Part shown: positions 47,450-56,655 of the stretch, one piece after another
Numbering within the stretch: position 1 is the stretch's first letter
How the letters are laid out: each line of letters begins with the position of its first letter
Assembly (NCBI RefSeq): GCF_014526325.1
Contig: NZ_JACNMJ010000001.1
Coordinates: 124,001-188,000, forward strand
DNA: 64,000 nt
DNA from: Psychroserpens algicola
GTDB taxonomy: Bacteria > Bacteroidota > Bacteroidia > Flavobacteriales > Flavobacteriaceae
Direction of reading: 5' to 3'
Program-made: the position numbers and the translations under genes
Notes under the pieces: model-generated
Seen by the model: only the letters and a program-made list of their open reading frames with translations
The model's database searches: none
Told to the model about the DNA's origin: nothing

Positions 47450-48904
47450 ATGAAAAAGTCATATATTGATATTCACTGCCATCCTTCTTTAAAACCTTAC
47501 GGAAAGAGCTTTAAGTACACGCCTACAAAACAAAACAATTTAAATGCTGGCAGAAAAAATTCCATTTGGCATTATAGTCCGCCAAACTTTATAGAGCGAC
47601 AATTCAATAAATTACTCACGCTAACAAAATTCACACAAACCGATTTAACCGCGTTAGCCAAAGCCGATTGTAATATTGTGGTAATTTCCCTGTATCCTTT
47701 TGAAAAACATTTCCTCAAAGACAAAATGCTCGGTGTAAAATTTATTCCAGATTTGCTCGTTAATCTCGCTGCTGGTGTAAGCCAGAAACGCATTGACAAC
47801 CTAAGAAATCACAACAGCTATTTTCAAGATTTAAATGATGAATATAACTTTTATAAGCAGCTTAACAATTTCGCTCAGGTTATCGATGGGATTACGTTTA
47901 CCTATCGCTTGGTAAGCAATTATACTGACATATCCACAAACATTACTACCTCGACCAATAACAGAAAAATCATCAGTCTCGTCCCAACTATAGAAGGAGC
48001 TCACGCTTTTGAAACTGGGCTACACAAAGACAAAGACACTGCTGATGAAACTACTGTTTTAAAACATATAGACACTGTAAAAAACTGGGAACACAAACCC
48101 TTTTTTATCACTTTAGCGCATCACTTTTACAATGAAATTTGTGGCCATGCTAGAAGCATCAGTATTGGATTGATTAAGGACAATCAAAATCGCGGACTTA
48201 ATAAAGACATCACTCCTTTGGGCTTTAAAGTCATAGATAAATTATTAGATGATTCTGATAATAAACGCATCCTTATTGATATTAAACACATGAGTACTGC
48301 TTCCAGAAAAACGTACTATCATCTATTAGAAACTACTTATGCAAATCAGAACATTCCAATTATAGTCAGCCATGGCGCAGCAAACGGCAGAAGGTCCATT
48401 GTTGAATGGGATGTTTCAGATTCTAAATTTAGCAAGCATTTTAGACAAGATGATATTAACATTTATGATTCAGAAATCTTGCGTATTGCAAAATCAAAAG
48501 GTATTTTTGGTTTGCAATTAGATGAAAGACGCATTGCGAGCAGAAAAGCAATTGCAAGTTCGAGAATATACTGGCCAAGCAAAAAAAGACGCTATAAAAA
48601 TAAATCCAATTTAATCTGGAGGCAAATTCGGCACATTGCTGAATTACTAGATAAAAACGGCTTGTTTTGTTGGGAAACTGTAGCAATAGGCTCAGATTTT
48701 GACGGTATCGTTAATCCGATAAAAGGACTTTGGACAGCCGAAAATCTTGAGGACATTAAACCTTATCTCATCAAAAAAGCTGAAGAATACCTTAATGCGT
48801 ATCAATCGAACTTGCAACCACAAAATCAAATTTCTGCAACCGAAATTATAGATCGCGTGCTATTTATAAATGCTAACGAATTCTTGAAAACAAACTTCAA
48901 ATAA
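47450..48904 (+). CDS. Amidohydrolase-like protein of the M19 (membrane dipeptidase) family
   Basis: A 484-residue protein. The metal motif DIHCH (residues 7-11) is at the very N-terminus; further conserved pieces are LAHHFYNEICGH (about 223-234), LIDIKHMS (about 279-286), IVSHGAANG (about 304-312) and IGSDFDG near 418. These fit the M19 dipeptidase branch of the amidohydrolase superfamily, with inserts making it longer than the usual 350-400. No signal peptide. Lies 27 bp before the guanine-deaminase-like gene; whether it works in purine breakdown or on dipeptides is open. Confidence 0.75.
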   Translation: MKKSYIDIHCHPSLKPYGKSFKYTPTKQNNLNAGRKNSIWHYSPPNFIERQFNKLLTLTKFTQTDLTALAKADCNIVVISLYPFEKHFLKDKMLGVKFIPDLLVNLAAGVSQKRIDNLRNHNSYFQDLNDEYNFYKQLNNFAQVIDGITFTYRLVSNYTDISTNITTSTNNRKIISLVPTIEGAHAFETGLHKDKDTADETTVLKHIDTVKNWEHKPFFITLAHHFYNEICGHARSISIGLIKDNQNRGLNKDITPLGFKVIDKLLDDSDNKRILIDIKHMSTASRKTYYHLLETTYANQNIPIIVSHGAANGRRSIVEWDVSDSKFSKHFRQDDINIYDSEILRIAKSKGIFGLQLDERRIASRKAIASSRIYWPSKKRRYKNKSNLIWRQIRHIAELLDKNGLFCWETVAIGSDFDGIVNPIKGLWTAENLEDIKPYLIKKAEEYLNAYQSNLQPQNQISATEIIDRVLFINANEFLKTNFK

Positions 48905-48931
48905 AACATCAAATTTCAGAAGAGAACAACT

Positions 48932-49405
48932 ATGACTGATAAAGAACAATTTATGAAAGAAGCTGTAAATGCAGCATTAAAAGGAATGAACAACAACGAA
49001 GGCGGCCCATTTGGTTGTATCGTTGTTAAAGATGGAAAAATTGTAGGACGTGGCAATAATAAGGTAACCTCAACAAACGACCCAACAGCACATGCCGAAG
49101 TAACCGCGATAAGAGATGCCTGTAAAAACCTGGATTCTTTTCAATTAGATGGTTGCGAAATTTACACCTCATGCGAACCTTGCCCAATGTGCTTAGGTGC
49201 TATTTACTGGGCACGACCAGACAAAGTATATTACGGCAGTAATCAGGTAGATGCCGCAAATATTGGTTTTGATGACGAATTTATCTACAAGGAAATTCCG
49301 CTACCATACGACAAAAGAAGTATACCCTTTGAGCAACTGGCACGTGACATTGCTTTAGAACCCTTTCAGGAATGGACAAAAAAAGAAGATAAAACGGAGT
49401 ACTAA
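48932..49405 (+). CDS. guaD: Nucleoside/guanine deaminase (GuaD-like)
   Basis: A 157-residue zinc-dependent CDA-fold deaminase. The zinc and catalytic residues are H54-A-E56 and C84-P-M-C87. The length and TSCEPCPMCLGAIYWA context match Bacillus GuaD, which converts guanine to xanthine. It lies 3 bp before xdhA, whose product oxidises xanthine, so the two steps are encoded side by side. A tRNA adenosine deaminase (TadA) is the main alternative, made less likely by the operon. Confidence 0.86.
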   Translation: MTDKEQFMKEAVNAALKGMNNNEGGPFGCIVVKDGKIVGRGNNKVTSTNDPTAHAEVTAIRDACKNLDSFQLDGCEIYTSCEPCPMCLGAIYWARPDKVYYGSNQVDAANIGFDDEFIYKEIPLPYDKRSIPFEQLARDIALEPFQEWTKKEDKTEY

Positions 49406-49408
49406 TCT

Positions 49409-50818
49409 ATGATTACATTCATCCTAAATAACAAAACCATAAGAACTACAGAGCATTCAGGGATGACCTTATTGGATTTTGTACGCTATGAGCAACGTCT
49501 AACTGGTACCAAAATTGGCTGTCGTGAAGGTGATTGTGGTGCTTGCACTGTTTTGGTTGGCACACTAAGTCAAAACTCAATGACCTATCAAAGTATAACG
49601 TCTTGTATTTCGCCTTTAGGAAATGCGCATGGCAAGCATATTGTAACGGTTGAAGGTACCAATCTAAAAGACAAATTAACTAAGGCTCAAGAGGCCATGA
49701 AAGCAAATTACGCGACACAATGCGGATTTTGCACACCTGGCTTTGTGGTTGCGCTTACGGGTTTTGCATTGTCAAATTCTGAACATAATTACAACACTGC
49801 TCTGGATGCTATTAGCGGAAACATTTGTAGGTGTACTGGTTATAAAGCGATTGAAAAAGCAGCGTATCAGCTTGTTGACAACTTAGAAAATCAAGACAAA
49901 CACACTGTCAATTGGCTGATTAATAATGAATTTATTCCAGACTATTTTGAAACTATTCCGCAGCGTATAAAAGATATTGAGGCTAAAGACTTCAACCAAC
50001 CACAAGGCAAATTTGTGTCTGGCGGAACCGATCTCTATGTACAACAAGCGGACCATCTAGCAGATAATGAAGTACATCTTATTGCAGCTAAGGATAAATT
50101 AAAAGGCATCACGATTGAAGATAAGAACTGTACCATTGGCGCAAACTCTACAGTGTCTGATTTATGGAATCATGCTGAAATTAACAGCTACTTTCCAAAA
50201 CTAAAACAACATCTTAAACTCGTGTCATCTGAGCAAATTAGAAATATGGCTTCATTTGGTGGCAACCTCGTAAACGCCTCTCCTATTGGTGATATGACTA
50301 TTTTCTTTTTAGCTTTAAATAGTGACGTCACCATTTCAAATGACCATGGAAATGAGCGCACAATGCCACTTAAACATTTCTATCAAGGCTACAAAACCTA
50401 TGATTTAAACGACGGTGAACTCATCAAAAGCATTCATTTTAAATTACCAACGAATAGTACATTTTTCAATTTTGAAAAAGTCTGCAAACGAACCCATTTA
50501 GATATTGCAAGTGTCAATTCTGCAATACACCTCACCATTGAAAATAATAACATTTCAGAAGCCCATGTATCTATTGGTGGTGTTGCAGCTATTCCAAAGT
50601 ATTTACATGAAACTTCAACATTTTTAATTGGCAAACCCTTGACTTCAGAAACAGTAATAAATGCCAATGCTGTACTTCAGGATGAAATCGCACCTATCAG
50701 TGATGTTCGAGGAACAAGTGACTACAAACGACTGTTAGGTCGGCAATTATTTTTTGCTCATTTTACGGCTTTATTTCCGAAGCAATTCACCTTAAACGAT
50801 TTTGTTCAGCATGCATAA
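49409..50818 (+). CDS. xdhA: Xanthine dehydrogenase small subunit XdhA (Fe-S and FAD)
   Basis: A 469-residue subunit. N-terminal [2Fe-2S] ligands are C38, C43, C46 (GCREGDCGACTV) with a second set in QCGFCTPGF and CRCTGY (about 109-150). An FAD_binding_5 domain (about 190-360, with FVSGGTDLYVQ and NLVNASPIGD) and a CO_dh flavoprotein C-terminal domain follow. It passes electrons from XdhB to NAD+. It overlaps the xdhB start by 8 bp and follows guaD by 3 bp. Confidence 0.93.
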   Translation: MITFILNNKTIRTTEHSGMTLLDFVRYEQRLTGTKIGCREGDCGACTVLVGTLSQNSMTYQSITSCISPLGNAHGKHIVTVEGTNLKDKLTKAQEAMKANYATQCGFCTPGFVVALTGFALSNSEHNYNTALDAISGNICRCTGYKAIEKAAYQLVDNLENQDKHTVNWLINNEFIPDYFETIPQRIKDIEAKDFNQPQGKFVSGGTDLYVQQADHLADNEVHLIAAKDKLKGITIEDKNCTIGANSTVSDLWNHAEINSYFPKLKQHLKLVSSEQIRNMASFGGNLVNASPIGDMTIFFLALNSDVTISNDHGNERTMPLKHFYQGYKTYDLNDGELIKSIHFKLPTNSTFFNFEKVCKRTHLDIASVNSAIHLTIENNNISEAHVSIGGVAAIPKYLHETSTFLIGKPLTSETVINANAVLQDEIAPISDVRGTSDYKRLLGRQLFFAHFTALFPKQFTLNDFVQHA

Positions 50819-53144
50819 ACACAACTCAAATAAGGCCTTAGACTCAAAACTGAATGCGGTTTCCATGTCGATTAAACAAAGTATTAAAAACTTAGATTCG
50901 TATACGCATGTTCGCGGCAAATCCTTATATGTTGATGATGTGAACATTAGACAAGGCACTTTTCATGCTGTTGTTTTTGATTCGCCAAAAGCTCACGGAC
51001 ATATAAAACATATCGATTATTCTAAAGCCGAAGCACTTGAAGGTGTTGTCCGTATTTTTACTTATAAAGATATTCCTGGTAAAAATCAGATTGGCGGCAT
51101 CATTCCTGACGAACCTTTATTTGCAGAAGACGAAGTTCATTTTTGGGGCATGCCCATTGCTTTAATCGTTGCTGAAACTGAATTTATTGCACGAAAAGCC
51201 CGAAGTTTAATCGACATCGATATTGAAGAATTACCTGTTATTACTAGAGCTAAACAAGCCAAAGCGAAAGGAAGTTTTATCAACGCGCCACGATCATTTA
51301 GCTTAGGCGATACCGAAAAAGGATTTGCAGCTTGTGATTATATTTTTGAAGGCGAAACCTTCTCTAACGGCCAAGAGCATTTATATATCGAAGCTCAAGG
51401 TGCCTATGCCGAACCTTTAGAAAACGGAAACATAAAAATCACCTCATCAACACAAGGCCCAACAGCTGTTCAAAAAACAACGGCTCAGGTTTTGGGTGTT
51501 GCCATGCATAAAATTGAAGTGGATGTCACGCGCCTTGGTGGTGGATTTGGCGGCAAAGAAGATCAGGCTACTCCTTGGGCTGTCATGGCGGCTTTAGCGA
51601 CGTATCACCTTAATCAGTCGGTAAAACTAATACTGAATCGTCATGACGATTTACGAATGACAGGCAAGCGTCATCCTTATGAAAGTACTTATAAAATTGG
51701 CCTATCCAAAGATTTGAAAATCCTGGCTTACGAGGCTGAGTTTCTCCAAAACTCTGGTGCTGCTGCCGATTTATCACCTGCTATTGCTGAGCGCACCTTA
51801 TTTCATGCGACCAATAGTTATTTTGTTCCTAATGTAGAAACCACTGTCATTAGCTGTAAAACAAATTTACCACCTAACACTGCCTTCCGAGGTTTTGGTG
51901 GTCCGCAAGGTATGTTCGTCATCGAATCTGCCATCGCCAAAGCGGCTCATGAAATTGGCGTAACGCCCAGACAAATTCAGGAAGCGAATCTTTTAGATGA
52001 AAATGACACCTTTTCCTATGGTCAAATTGCAAAACAGGTCGAGGCAAAAAACACATGGAATTCTGCAACAGCCATATATAATATTGAAGCTTTAGAGCAA
52101 GAGGTTGAAGACTTTAACAAACAGCATTCAGACTTTAAAAAAGGCCTGGCGTTGATGCCTATTACTTTCGGAATTTCATTCACCAACACACCCATGAATC
52201 ATGCACGTGCTTTGGTTCATATTTATCTCGACGGAAGTGTTGGTATTAGCACAGCTGCTGTCGAAATGGGACAAGGCGTAAATACCAAAATGATGCAAAT
52301 TGCAGCACAAGTATTTTCGATTCCTATAGAACACATAAAAATTGAAACCACCAATACAACACGAGTTGCAAACACCTCGCCTTCTGCTGCAAGTTCTACG
52401 GCCGATCTTAACGGAAAGGCAACTTTAAAAGCTTGTAACGCACTACTCCAACGATTAATACAAGTCGCTTCAGAAGATCTGGATGTTTCCGAAGATACAA
52501 TTGAACTAAAAGATGGATTTGTTTATTGCAATGGTAAAAAATCAGAATTATCATGGACAACACTCATCAGTAAAACTATGCTAAAACGTGTTGCACTGAC
52601 TGAAAATGCCCATTATGCAACTCCTGAAATTCATTTCGATAAAACTAAAGAAAAAGGCCATCCGTTTGCCTATCATGTTTACGGAACCGCCATCATTACA
52701 ACCACAGTAGATTGTACACGTGGCACCTATGAATTTGATTCGGTTAAAATTGTACACGACTACGGAAAAAGCATGAGTGAAGGTATTGATTTGGGACAGG
52801 TTGAAGGCGCTTTAGCTCAAGGAATTGGCTGGATGACCATGGAAGAAATTGCCTATAACGATGATGGTAAGTTACTTTCAAATGCGTTGTCTACTTATAA
52901 AATTCCGGATATTTTTTCGGTACCAAAAGAGGTTGAAGTGATTCCCGTTGAAACTAAAGGTCACGACTTGGCGATTTTAAAATCGAAAGCTGTTGGTGAA
53001 CCGCCTCTAATGTATGGCATTGGTGCTTATTTTGCGATTCAAAATGCTATCAAAGCTTTTAATCCCAATTATAATTTAAAGTTTCATGCACCTATGACAC
53101 CCGAAAAAGTATTACTAAGTTTATACGACAATCAGCCAATATAA
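50811..53144 (+). CDS. xdhB: Xanthine dehydrogenase large subunit XdhB (molybdenum)
   Basis: A 777-residue molybdopterin subunit that hydroxylates hypoxanthine and xanthine. GGGFGGKEDQ (cofactor Gln) is at about 241-250, the substrate Arg motif FRGFGGPQG near 358, and catalytic Glu E730 in VGEPPL. All purine-specific residues look intact, unlike IorB. Start at the ATG at 50811; a TTG at 50802 and a later ATG (MSIKQ) are alternatives. No signal peptide, so cytoplasmic. Its maturation factor could be either XdhC-family protein. Confidence 0.93.
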   Translation: MHKHNSNKALDSKLNAVSMSIKQSIKNLDSYTHVRGKSLYVDDVNIRQGTFHAVVFDSPKAHGHIKHIDYSKAEALEGVVRIFTYKDIPGKNQIGGIIPDEPLFAEDEVHFWGMPIALIVAETEFIARKARSLIDIDIEELPVITRAKQAKAKGSFINAPRSFSLGDTEKGFAACDYIFEGETFSNGQEHLYIEAQGAYAEPLENGNIKITSSTQGPTAVQKTTAQVLGVAMHKIEVDVTRLGGGFGGKEDQATPWAVMAALATYHLNQSVKLILNRHDDLRMTGKRHPYESTYKIGLSKDLKILAYEAEFLQNSGAAADLSPAIAERTLFHATNSYFVPNVETTVISCKTNLPPNTAFRGFGGPQGMFVIESAIAKAAHEIGVTPRQIQEANLLDENDTFSYGQIAKQVEAKNTWNSATAIYNIEALEQEVEDFNKQHSDFKKGLALMPITFGISFTNTPMNHARALVHIYLDGSVGISTAAVEMGQGVNTKMMQIAAQVFSIPIEHIKIETTNTTRVANTSPSAASSTADLNGKATLKACNALLQRLIQVASEDLDVSEDTIELKDGFVYCNGKKSELSWTTLISKTMLKRVALTENAHYATPEIHFDKTKEKGHPFAYHVYGTAIITTTVDCTRGTYEFDSVKIVHDYGKSMSEGIDLGQVEGALAQGIGWMTMEEIAYNDDGKLLSNALSTYKIPDIFSVPKEVEVIPVETKGHDLAILKSKAVGEPPLMYGIGAYFAIQNAIKAFNPNYNLKFHAPMTPEKVLLSLYDNQPI

Positions 53145-53149
53145 TACTT

Positions 53150-53719
53150 ATGAGCACACAAGTTAACGAGTTGGTTTTTGAGACGTTTCCAGAGTTAGAA
53201 AGTGAACGCCTGCAATTTAGAGCTTATAACTTAAATGATGCAAAAACATTGTTAGACCTTAGAAGTCATCAGGCAGTTTCCAAATATATGGATACTGCAA
53301 TTCCGACTTGTACCGAAGATACCGAAAAACGCATCAAAGGCTATCATACAGCATTTGAAGAACGCCAAGGTATTACTTGGGCAATCATCGAAAAAAACAG
53401 TGGGAAACACATTGGCGATTTTGGTATTTGGCGTATTGATAAACAAAATTCCAGAGGTGAAATTGGATACATTTTACATCCCGAGTATTGGGGAAAGGGA
53501 TTTATGACTGAGACGCTAAACACTTTAATCCGTTTTGGATTTCGCAAACTAAACCTTCATAGCTATGCAGCCAATGTCAATACTGAAAATGAAAACTCTA
53601 AAGCGTTGTTACTTAAATTCGGTTTTAAATTAGAAGCGTATTTTAGAGAAAATTTTTATTATGATGGTCGCTTTTTAGATAGCGAAATTTATTGCTTACT
53701 AGAATCCGACTTAAACTAA
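53150..53719 (+). CDS. GNAT acetyltransferase, RimJ/RimL type
   Basis: A 189-residue acetyltransferase: ESERLQFRAYNLNDAKTLLD is the family N-terminus, and the acetyl-CoA motif LHPEYWGKGFMTETL is at about 111-125, with YAANVNTENENSKALLLKFGF near the end. Such enzymes acetylate ribosomal proteins or small amines. It is 5 bp after xdhB and may simply be the last gene of that operon. The substrate is unknown. Confidence 0.83.
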   Translation: MSTQVNELVFETFPELESERLQFRAYNLNDAKTLLDLRSHQAVSKYMDTAIPTCTEDTEKRIKGYHTAFEERQGITWAIIEKNSGKHIGDFGIWRIDKQNSRGEIGYILHPEYWGKGFMTETLNTLIRFGFRKLNLHSYAANVNTENENSKALLLKFGFKLEAYFRENFYYDGRFLDSEIYCLLESDLN

Positions 53720-53804
53720 AACTGCTATCGCACTATACTATAAAAAATCCAACATTCTTAAAGGCGCATTAATTTATAGTGCTGGAGATACAATTGCAGC
53801 TTTA

Positions 53805-54215
53805 TTGCTGAATGAATTTTCATGGTATCGTCTCTTGGGAATGATGTGTATTGGCGCTACAATTTACGCCTTTGAAATCCCAAACTACTTTGATTGGATT
53901 GTCAAAAAAACGCATTTTTTAAAGGGGATTAAGGCGACTTTAAGCAAAACGCTTTTGGCAATCTTGTATTTTAATCCGCTGTGGATAGCCAGACATTTAG
54001 TATTTATTAAATTATTTTCTGGTCAATTTGAGTCTATTGGCTGGTCGCTTTTAGAGATTGCCTTTTGGTCGTTTTTGGCTAATATTCTGATTTCATTTGT
54101 GGCCAATTACATCATTCAGAATCGCTTTAAACTCAAATGGCGTTTTTTGGGATCTGCGATATTTTCGGCTTTAATGGCGATTTATTACGCCTTAAGTGAA
54201 ACGCTGTTTAGCTAA
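53805..54215 (+). CDS. Small membrane protein; 5' end uncertain (coding sequence extends upstream of first start codon)
   Basis: From the first possible start (TTG 53805) this gives 136 residues with about four hydrophobic segments. The same frame is open back to 53715, just inside the end of the GNAT gene, and reads like protein (ILKGALIYSAGDTIAALL), with the GAGD-like stretch resembling the Mpv17/PMP22 fold. No ATG, GTG or TTG is found between 53715 and 53804, so either a rare start (ATC 53727 or ATT 53754) is used, or the start codon was lost. Function unknown; the Mpv17 likeness is weak. Confidence 0.5.
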   Translation: MLNEFSWYRLLGMMCIGATIYAFEIPNYFDWIVKKTHFLKGIKATLSKTLLAILYFNPLWIARHLVFIKLFSGQFESIGWSLLEIAFWSFLANILISFVANYIIQNRFKLKWRFLGSAIFSALMAIYYALSETLFS

Positions 54216-54219
54216 CACA

Positions 54220-54705
54220 TCACTTCAATAGCTTTAAATCGGTTGTATTTAAAAGTGAATATTCGGTAATGTCATAATGCTTTATAATATCATCAATTAA
54301 ATAATCACGTACAACCAGAATGAGATGTTGCGTTTGATCCTGCTTATATGTTGTAATTAATGTTTGAGCTGCAGCATGCAAACCTTCATTCTTTAACTCC
54401 AGCTTTCCTAATTCATCAAGGATGAGATATTGAAATACTCTAGATTTCGCAGCTTCTAGCAGGTATTCATTGGCAGTCTTAAAAGCAGATTTTAAAAACT
54501 TAAAACTTCCTATGGCAATGACCTCTTCAGTTTTAAGTTCAGTTTCAAATTCAAATTTGGTTTTAGACTTTAGTTCTAAAAAATAGCGTTTTCCATCACT
54601 TCCATCAGGACAAAGCAATCCGTCAACATCAGTTCTAGAGGCACACCAATCTAATAAGGCTGTTGTTTTTCCTGAACGAATGGCTCCTTTGAGAATATAA
54701 ATCAT
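54220..54705 (-). CDS. THEP1-like P-loop NTPase
   Basis: A 161-residue P-loop protein. Walker A is GAIRSGKT (7-14) and the Walker B region LILDELGKLEL (about 94-104) is typical of the THEP1/DUF2478 nucleoside-triphosphatase family. There is no ABC signature. It overlaps the membrane protein gene by four bases and is the last gene of a three-gene operon led by an XdhC-family gene. DUF2478 relatives are found near molybdate and Mo-enzyme genes (from memory), which fits this setting. Its direct role is unknown. Confidence 0.78.
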   Translation of the reverse strand: MIYILKGAIRSGKTTALLDWCASRTDVDGLLCPDGSDGKRYFLELKSKTKFEFETELKTEEVIAIGSFKFLKSAFKTANEYLLEAAKSRVFQYLILDELGKLELKNEGLHAAAQTLITTYKQDQTQHLILVVRDYLIDDIIKHYDITEYSLLNTTDLKLLK

Positions 54706-55709
54706 TCCGAAGGGATTTTAAAATGAATACAATTTGAAATACTATTTGCCATAAAATGTTTAAATCGGGTATAGCCCTTTAAATGCTTGGTATCACGCCA
54801 AGAGTACGAAATAATTTGCCTGAAATACGGAAATAGATCCATCGCATTACTGATATCTTCTTTATACTGTGACTCTTTTTTGCTGAGATATTTTTGAACC
54901 AGTTTCAATAAAAAAGGTCCGATAACCAGATACCAAAGCAATAATATTAAGAAGCTACGCAACATCAGATACACGCCTTTTTTCCAACCCAATAAATCGC
55001 CTCCAAAAAAAGGAAAAGCTAACACCATACCAGCAATGGTTATCAACCACACCCAAATCACTTTGGTTTTAAATTTTACTTTTGAAGGGCTGGCATTTTG
55101 AGTCAAATCTTCGGGTTCAATATAAAAATCACCGTCTTTATGTTGCGCTATAATTTCAATTAAACTCTTTATAAACAATCCGGCAAGAATACCACAAATA
55201 CCATACACCAAAAGATAAAGTGTCACTAATAATGAAGTGGTAGACGTTTCTGAAACAAAATTCATCTTGCTCTGAACCCAGGCACCATAAATATTGATAG
55301 CATCCCAGAGTGCCGTTCCGTAGACAATGGTAAGTATTAATAACTTCTGAAGTGCCGATTCTAAAAATGTCACCATTCCTAAAATCACTAAGGTAACCCC
55401 TTTCCATGAAAATTTAGAAAACAAAAATGCGCCAAATATAGCCTGAAAACTCACAGCAACATAGGCACCAAATGGTGAATACGGACTTACAGCCATCTTT
55501 ATAATTAAAACAATAAGCAATGCTTTTAATATAGCTTGCCATTTATTTTCGGCATAGTAAGCAATTAAACTAATGAGCAAAATAGCAATGCCGCCAACAA
55601 TTAAACCCGTAAAAGGCGTATTGAACACATGCAAAAATCCACCAAGACCCGACTCGTTTAAAGCCCAGAGCGCTGTTAATTTATCAATGATAGATTTGTT
55701 GTTCTTCAT
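54702..55709 (-). CDS. Polytopic membrane protein of unknown function, coupled to XdhC and NTPase
   Basis: A 335-residue protein with about seven to eight hydrophobic segments. Residues 25-200 (FTGLIVGGIAILL..., SPYSPFGAYVAVSFQAIFGAFLF) recall ECF-transporter S-components, and a further pair of helices lies at about 215-275. The last 60 residues are hydrophilic and basic. I do not recognise a named family. Four-base overlaps on both sides (with the XdhC-family gene and the NTPase gene) show strict coupling of the three. A transport or cofactor-delivery role linked to molybdoenzymes is inferred only. Confidence 0.65.
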   Translation of the reverse strand: MKNNKSIIDKLTALWALNESGLGGFLHVFNTPFTGLIVGGIAILLISLIAYYAENKWQAILKALLIVLIIKMAVSPYSPFGAYVAVSFQAIFGAFLFSKFSWKGVTLVILGMVTFLESALQKLLILTIVYGTALWDAINIYGAWVQSKMNFVSETSTTSLLVTLYLLVYGICGILAGLFIKSLIEIIAQHKDGDFYIEPEDLTQNASPSKVKFKTKVIWVWLITIAGMVLAFPFFGGDLLGWKKGVYLMLRSFLILLLWYLVIGPFLLKLVQKYLSKKESQYKEDISNAMDLFPYFRQIISYSWRDTKHLKGYTRFKHFMANSISNCIHFKIPSE

Positions 55710-56476
55710 TTCTTATAATGCACTTCAAGCAACTGCGCAGCAACATCAATCGCTATTTCTTTAGGAGAATCACCACCAACTTGTAAGCCTATCGGACAAA
55801 CAACAGTGTTCATACCGTCCTCAATATTCATATCTTTCACCAACATATTATGAAAACGTACACGTTTGGTTTTACTCCCAATCAATCCTAAAAATTTGGT
55901 TTCATTTTGGAGTGCCATAGCAATAATTTCAAAGTCGATCGAATGATCATGAGTCAAGACCAACACATAGCAATTCTTTCCCCAATATACTGCGTCTCTA
56001 AAGGTTTTAAAATCGTTCACAGATACTTGATTCAAAATAATACTTTCGTCTAATGTCAGTTGTTCAAACCAGTCTTCCCGCGAATCTATAAGATGAACGC
56101 GAAAAGGCGTATCTACTAAAATTTTGGCGATTTCTTGTCCGATATGTCCAGCACCAAATAAAAATAATTCAGGAGATTGATTCATAGGTTCTATAATAAA
56201 TTCAACTTTTCCGCCACAGCATTGTTCAAACTCAGGACCCAATGTATAACTCGATTCTATAATTTGATTCTCACGAAGTGCCTTTATCGCTTCATCGGTC
56301 GCTAAAAACTCGAGTTTTCCACCACCAATGGTTCCATAAAGTGTTTGGTCTTTTGTAATCAGCATTCGAGACCCAACCACGCAAGGTGTTGAACCTAAGC
56401 ACTTCGTAACCGTCACCAAAGCAACAGGTTCGCGTTTGCGTTTAAATTCAGATAATAAATCAATCCAGTTCTTCAT
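55706..56476 (-). CDS. XdhC/CoxI-family protein (copy 2)
   Basis: A 256-residue protein with an N-terminal XdhC_CoxI domain (LVTVTKCLGSTPCVVGSRML at about 19-38, and TIGGGKLE at about 49-56) and a C-terminal Rossmann domain (LFLFGAGHIGQEIAKIL at about 105-121). A Cys pair (EQCCGG, about 85-90) may help bind the cofactor. It is the first gene of a minus-strand operon with the membrane protein and the NTPase, and is divergent from the arsenosugar genes. It is likely to serve XdhAB or IorAB maturation. Sequence clearly differs from copy 1 at 42233. Confidence 0.85.
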   Translation of the reverse strand: MKNWIDLLSEFKRKREPVALVTVTKCLGSTPCVVGSRMLITKDQTLYGTIGGGKLEFLATDEAIKALRENQIIESSYTLGPEFEQCCGGKVEFIIEPMNQSPELFLFGAGHIGQEIAKILVDTPFRVHLIDSREDWFEQLTLDESIILNQVSVNDFKTFRDAVYWGKNCYVLVLTHDHSIDFEIIAMALQNETKFLGLIGSKTKRVRFHNMLVKDMNIEDGMNTVVCPIGLQVGGDSPKEIAIDVAAQLLEVHYKK

Positions 56477-56575
56477 GCTAAGCCTAAACAGGTTTTAAAA
56501 GTAAGACTTTTTTACTGCAAACCATATTTCGTTTTTGTGATAAAAAATAAATTAGCTTTCTGCTAAATTTTCTGT

Positions 56576-56583
56576 TAAGTTTG
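56576..56583 (+). promoter_or_regulatory. Candidate -7 element of the arsenosugar-type genes
   Basis: TAAGTTTG is an exact TAnnTTTG box, 73 bp before the ATG at 56656. No TTG lies at the usual 19-bp spacing, so the -33 element is weak or absent. Confidence 0.5.
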
Positions 56584-56655
56584 ATAATTAATAGCGACAA
56601 AAACTCGACATCTCTTTTTTACGTAAATAATAATAACCACTGAAATTTTAAAACC

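Noticed and set aside
54220-55709. ECF-type vitamin transporter (S-component plus ATPase)
   Set aside because: The NTPase has no ABC signature motif and no T-component is present, so a standard ECF module cannot be claimed.
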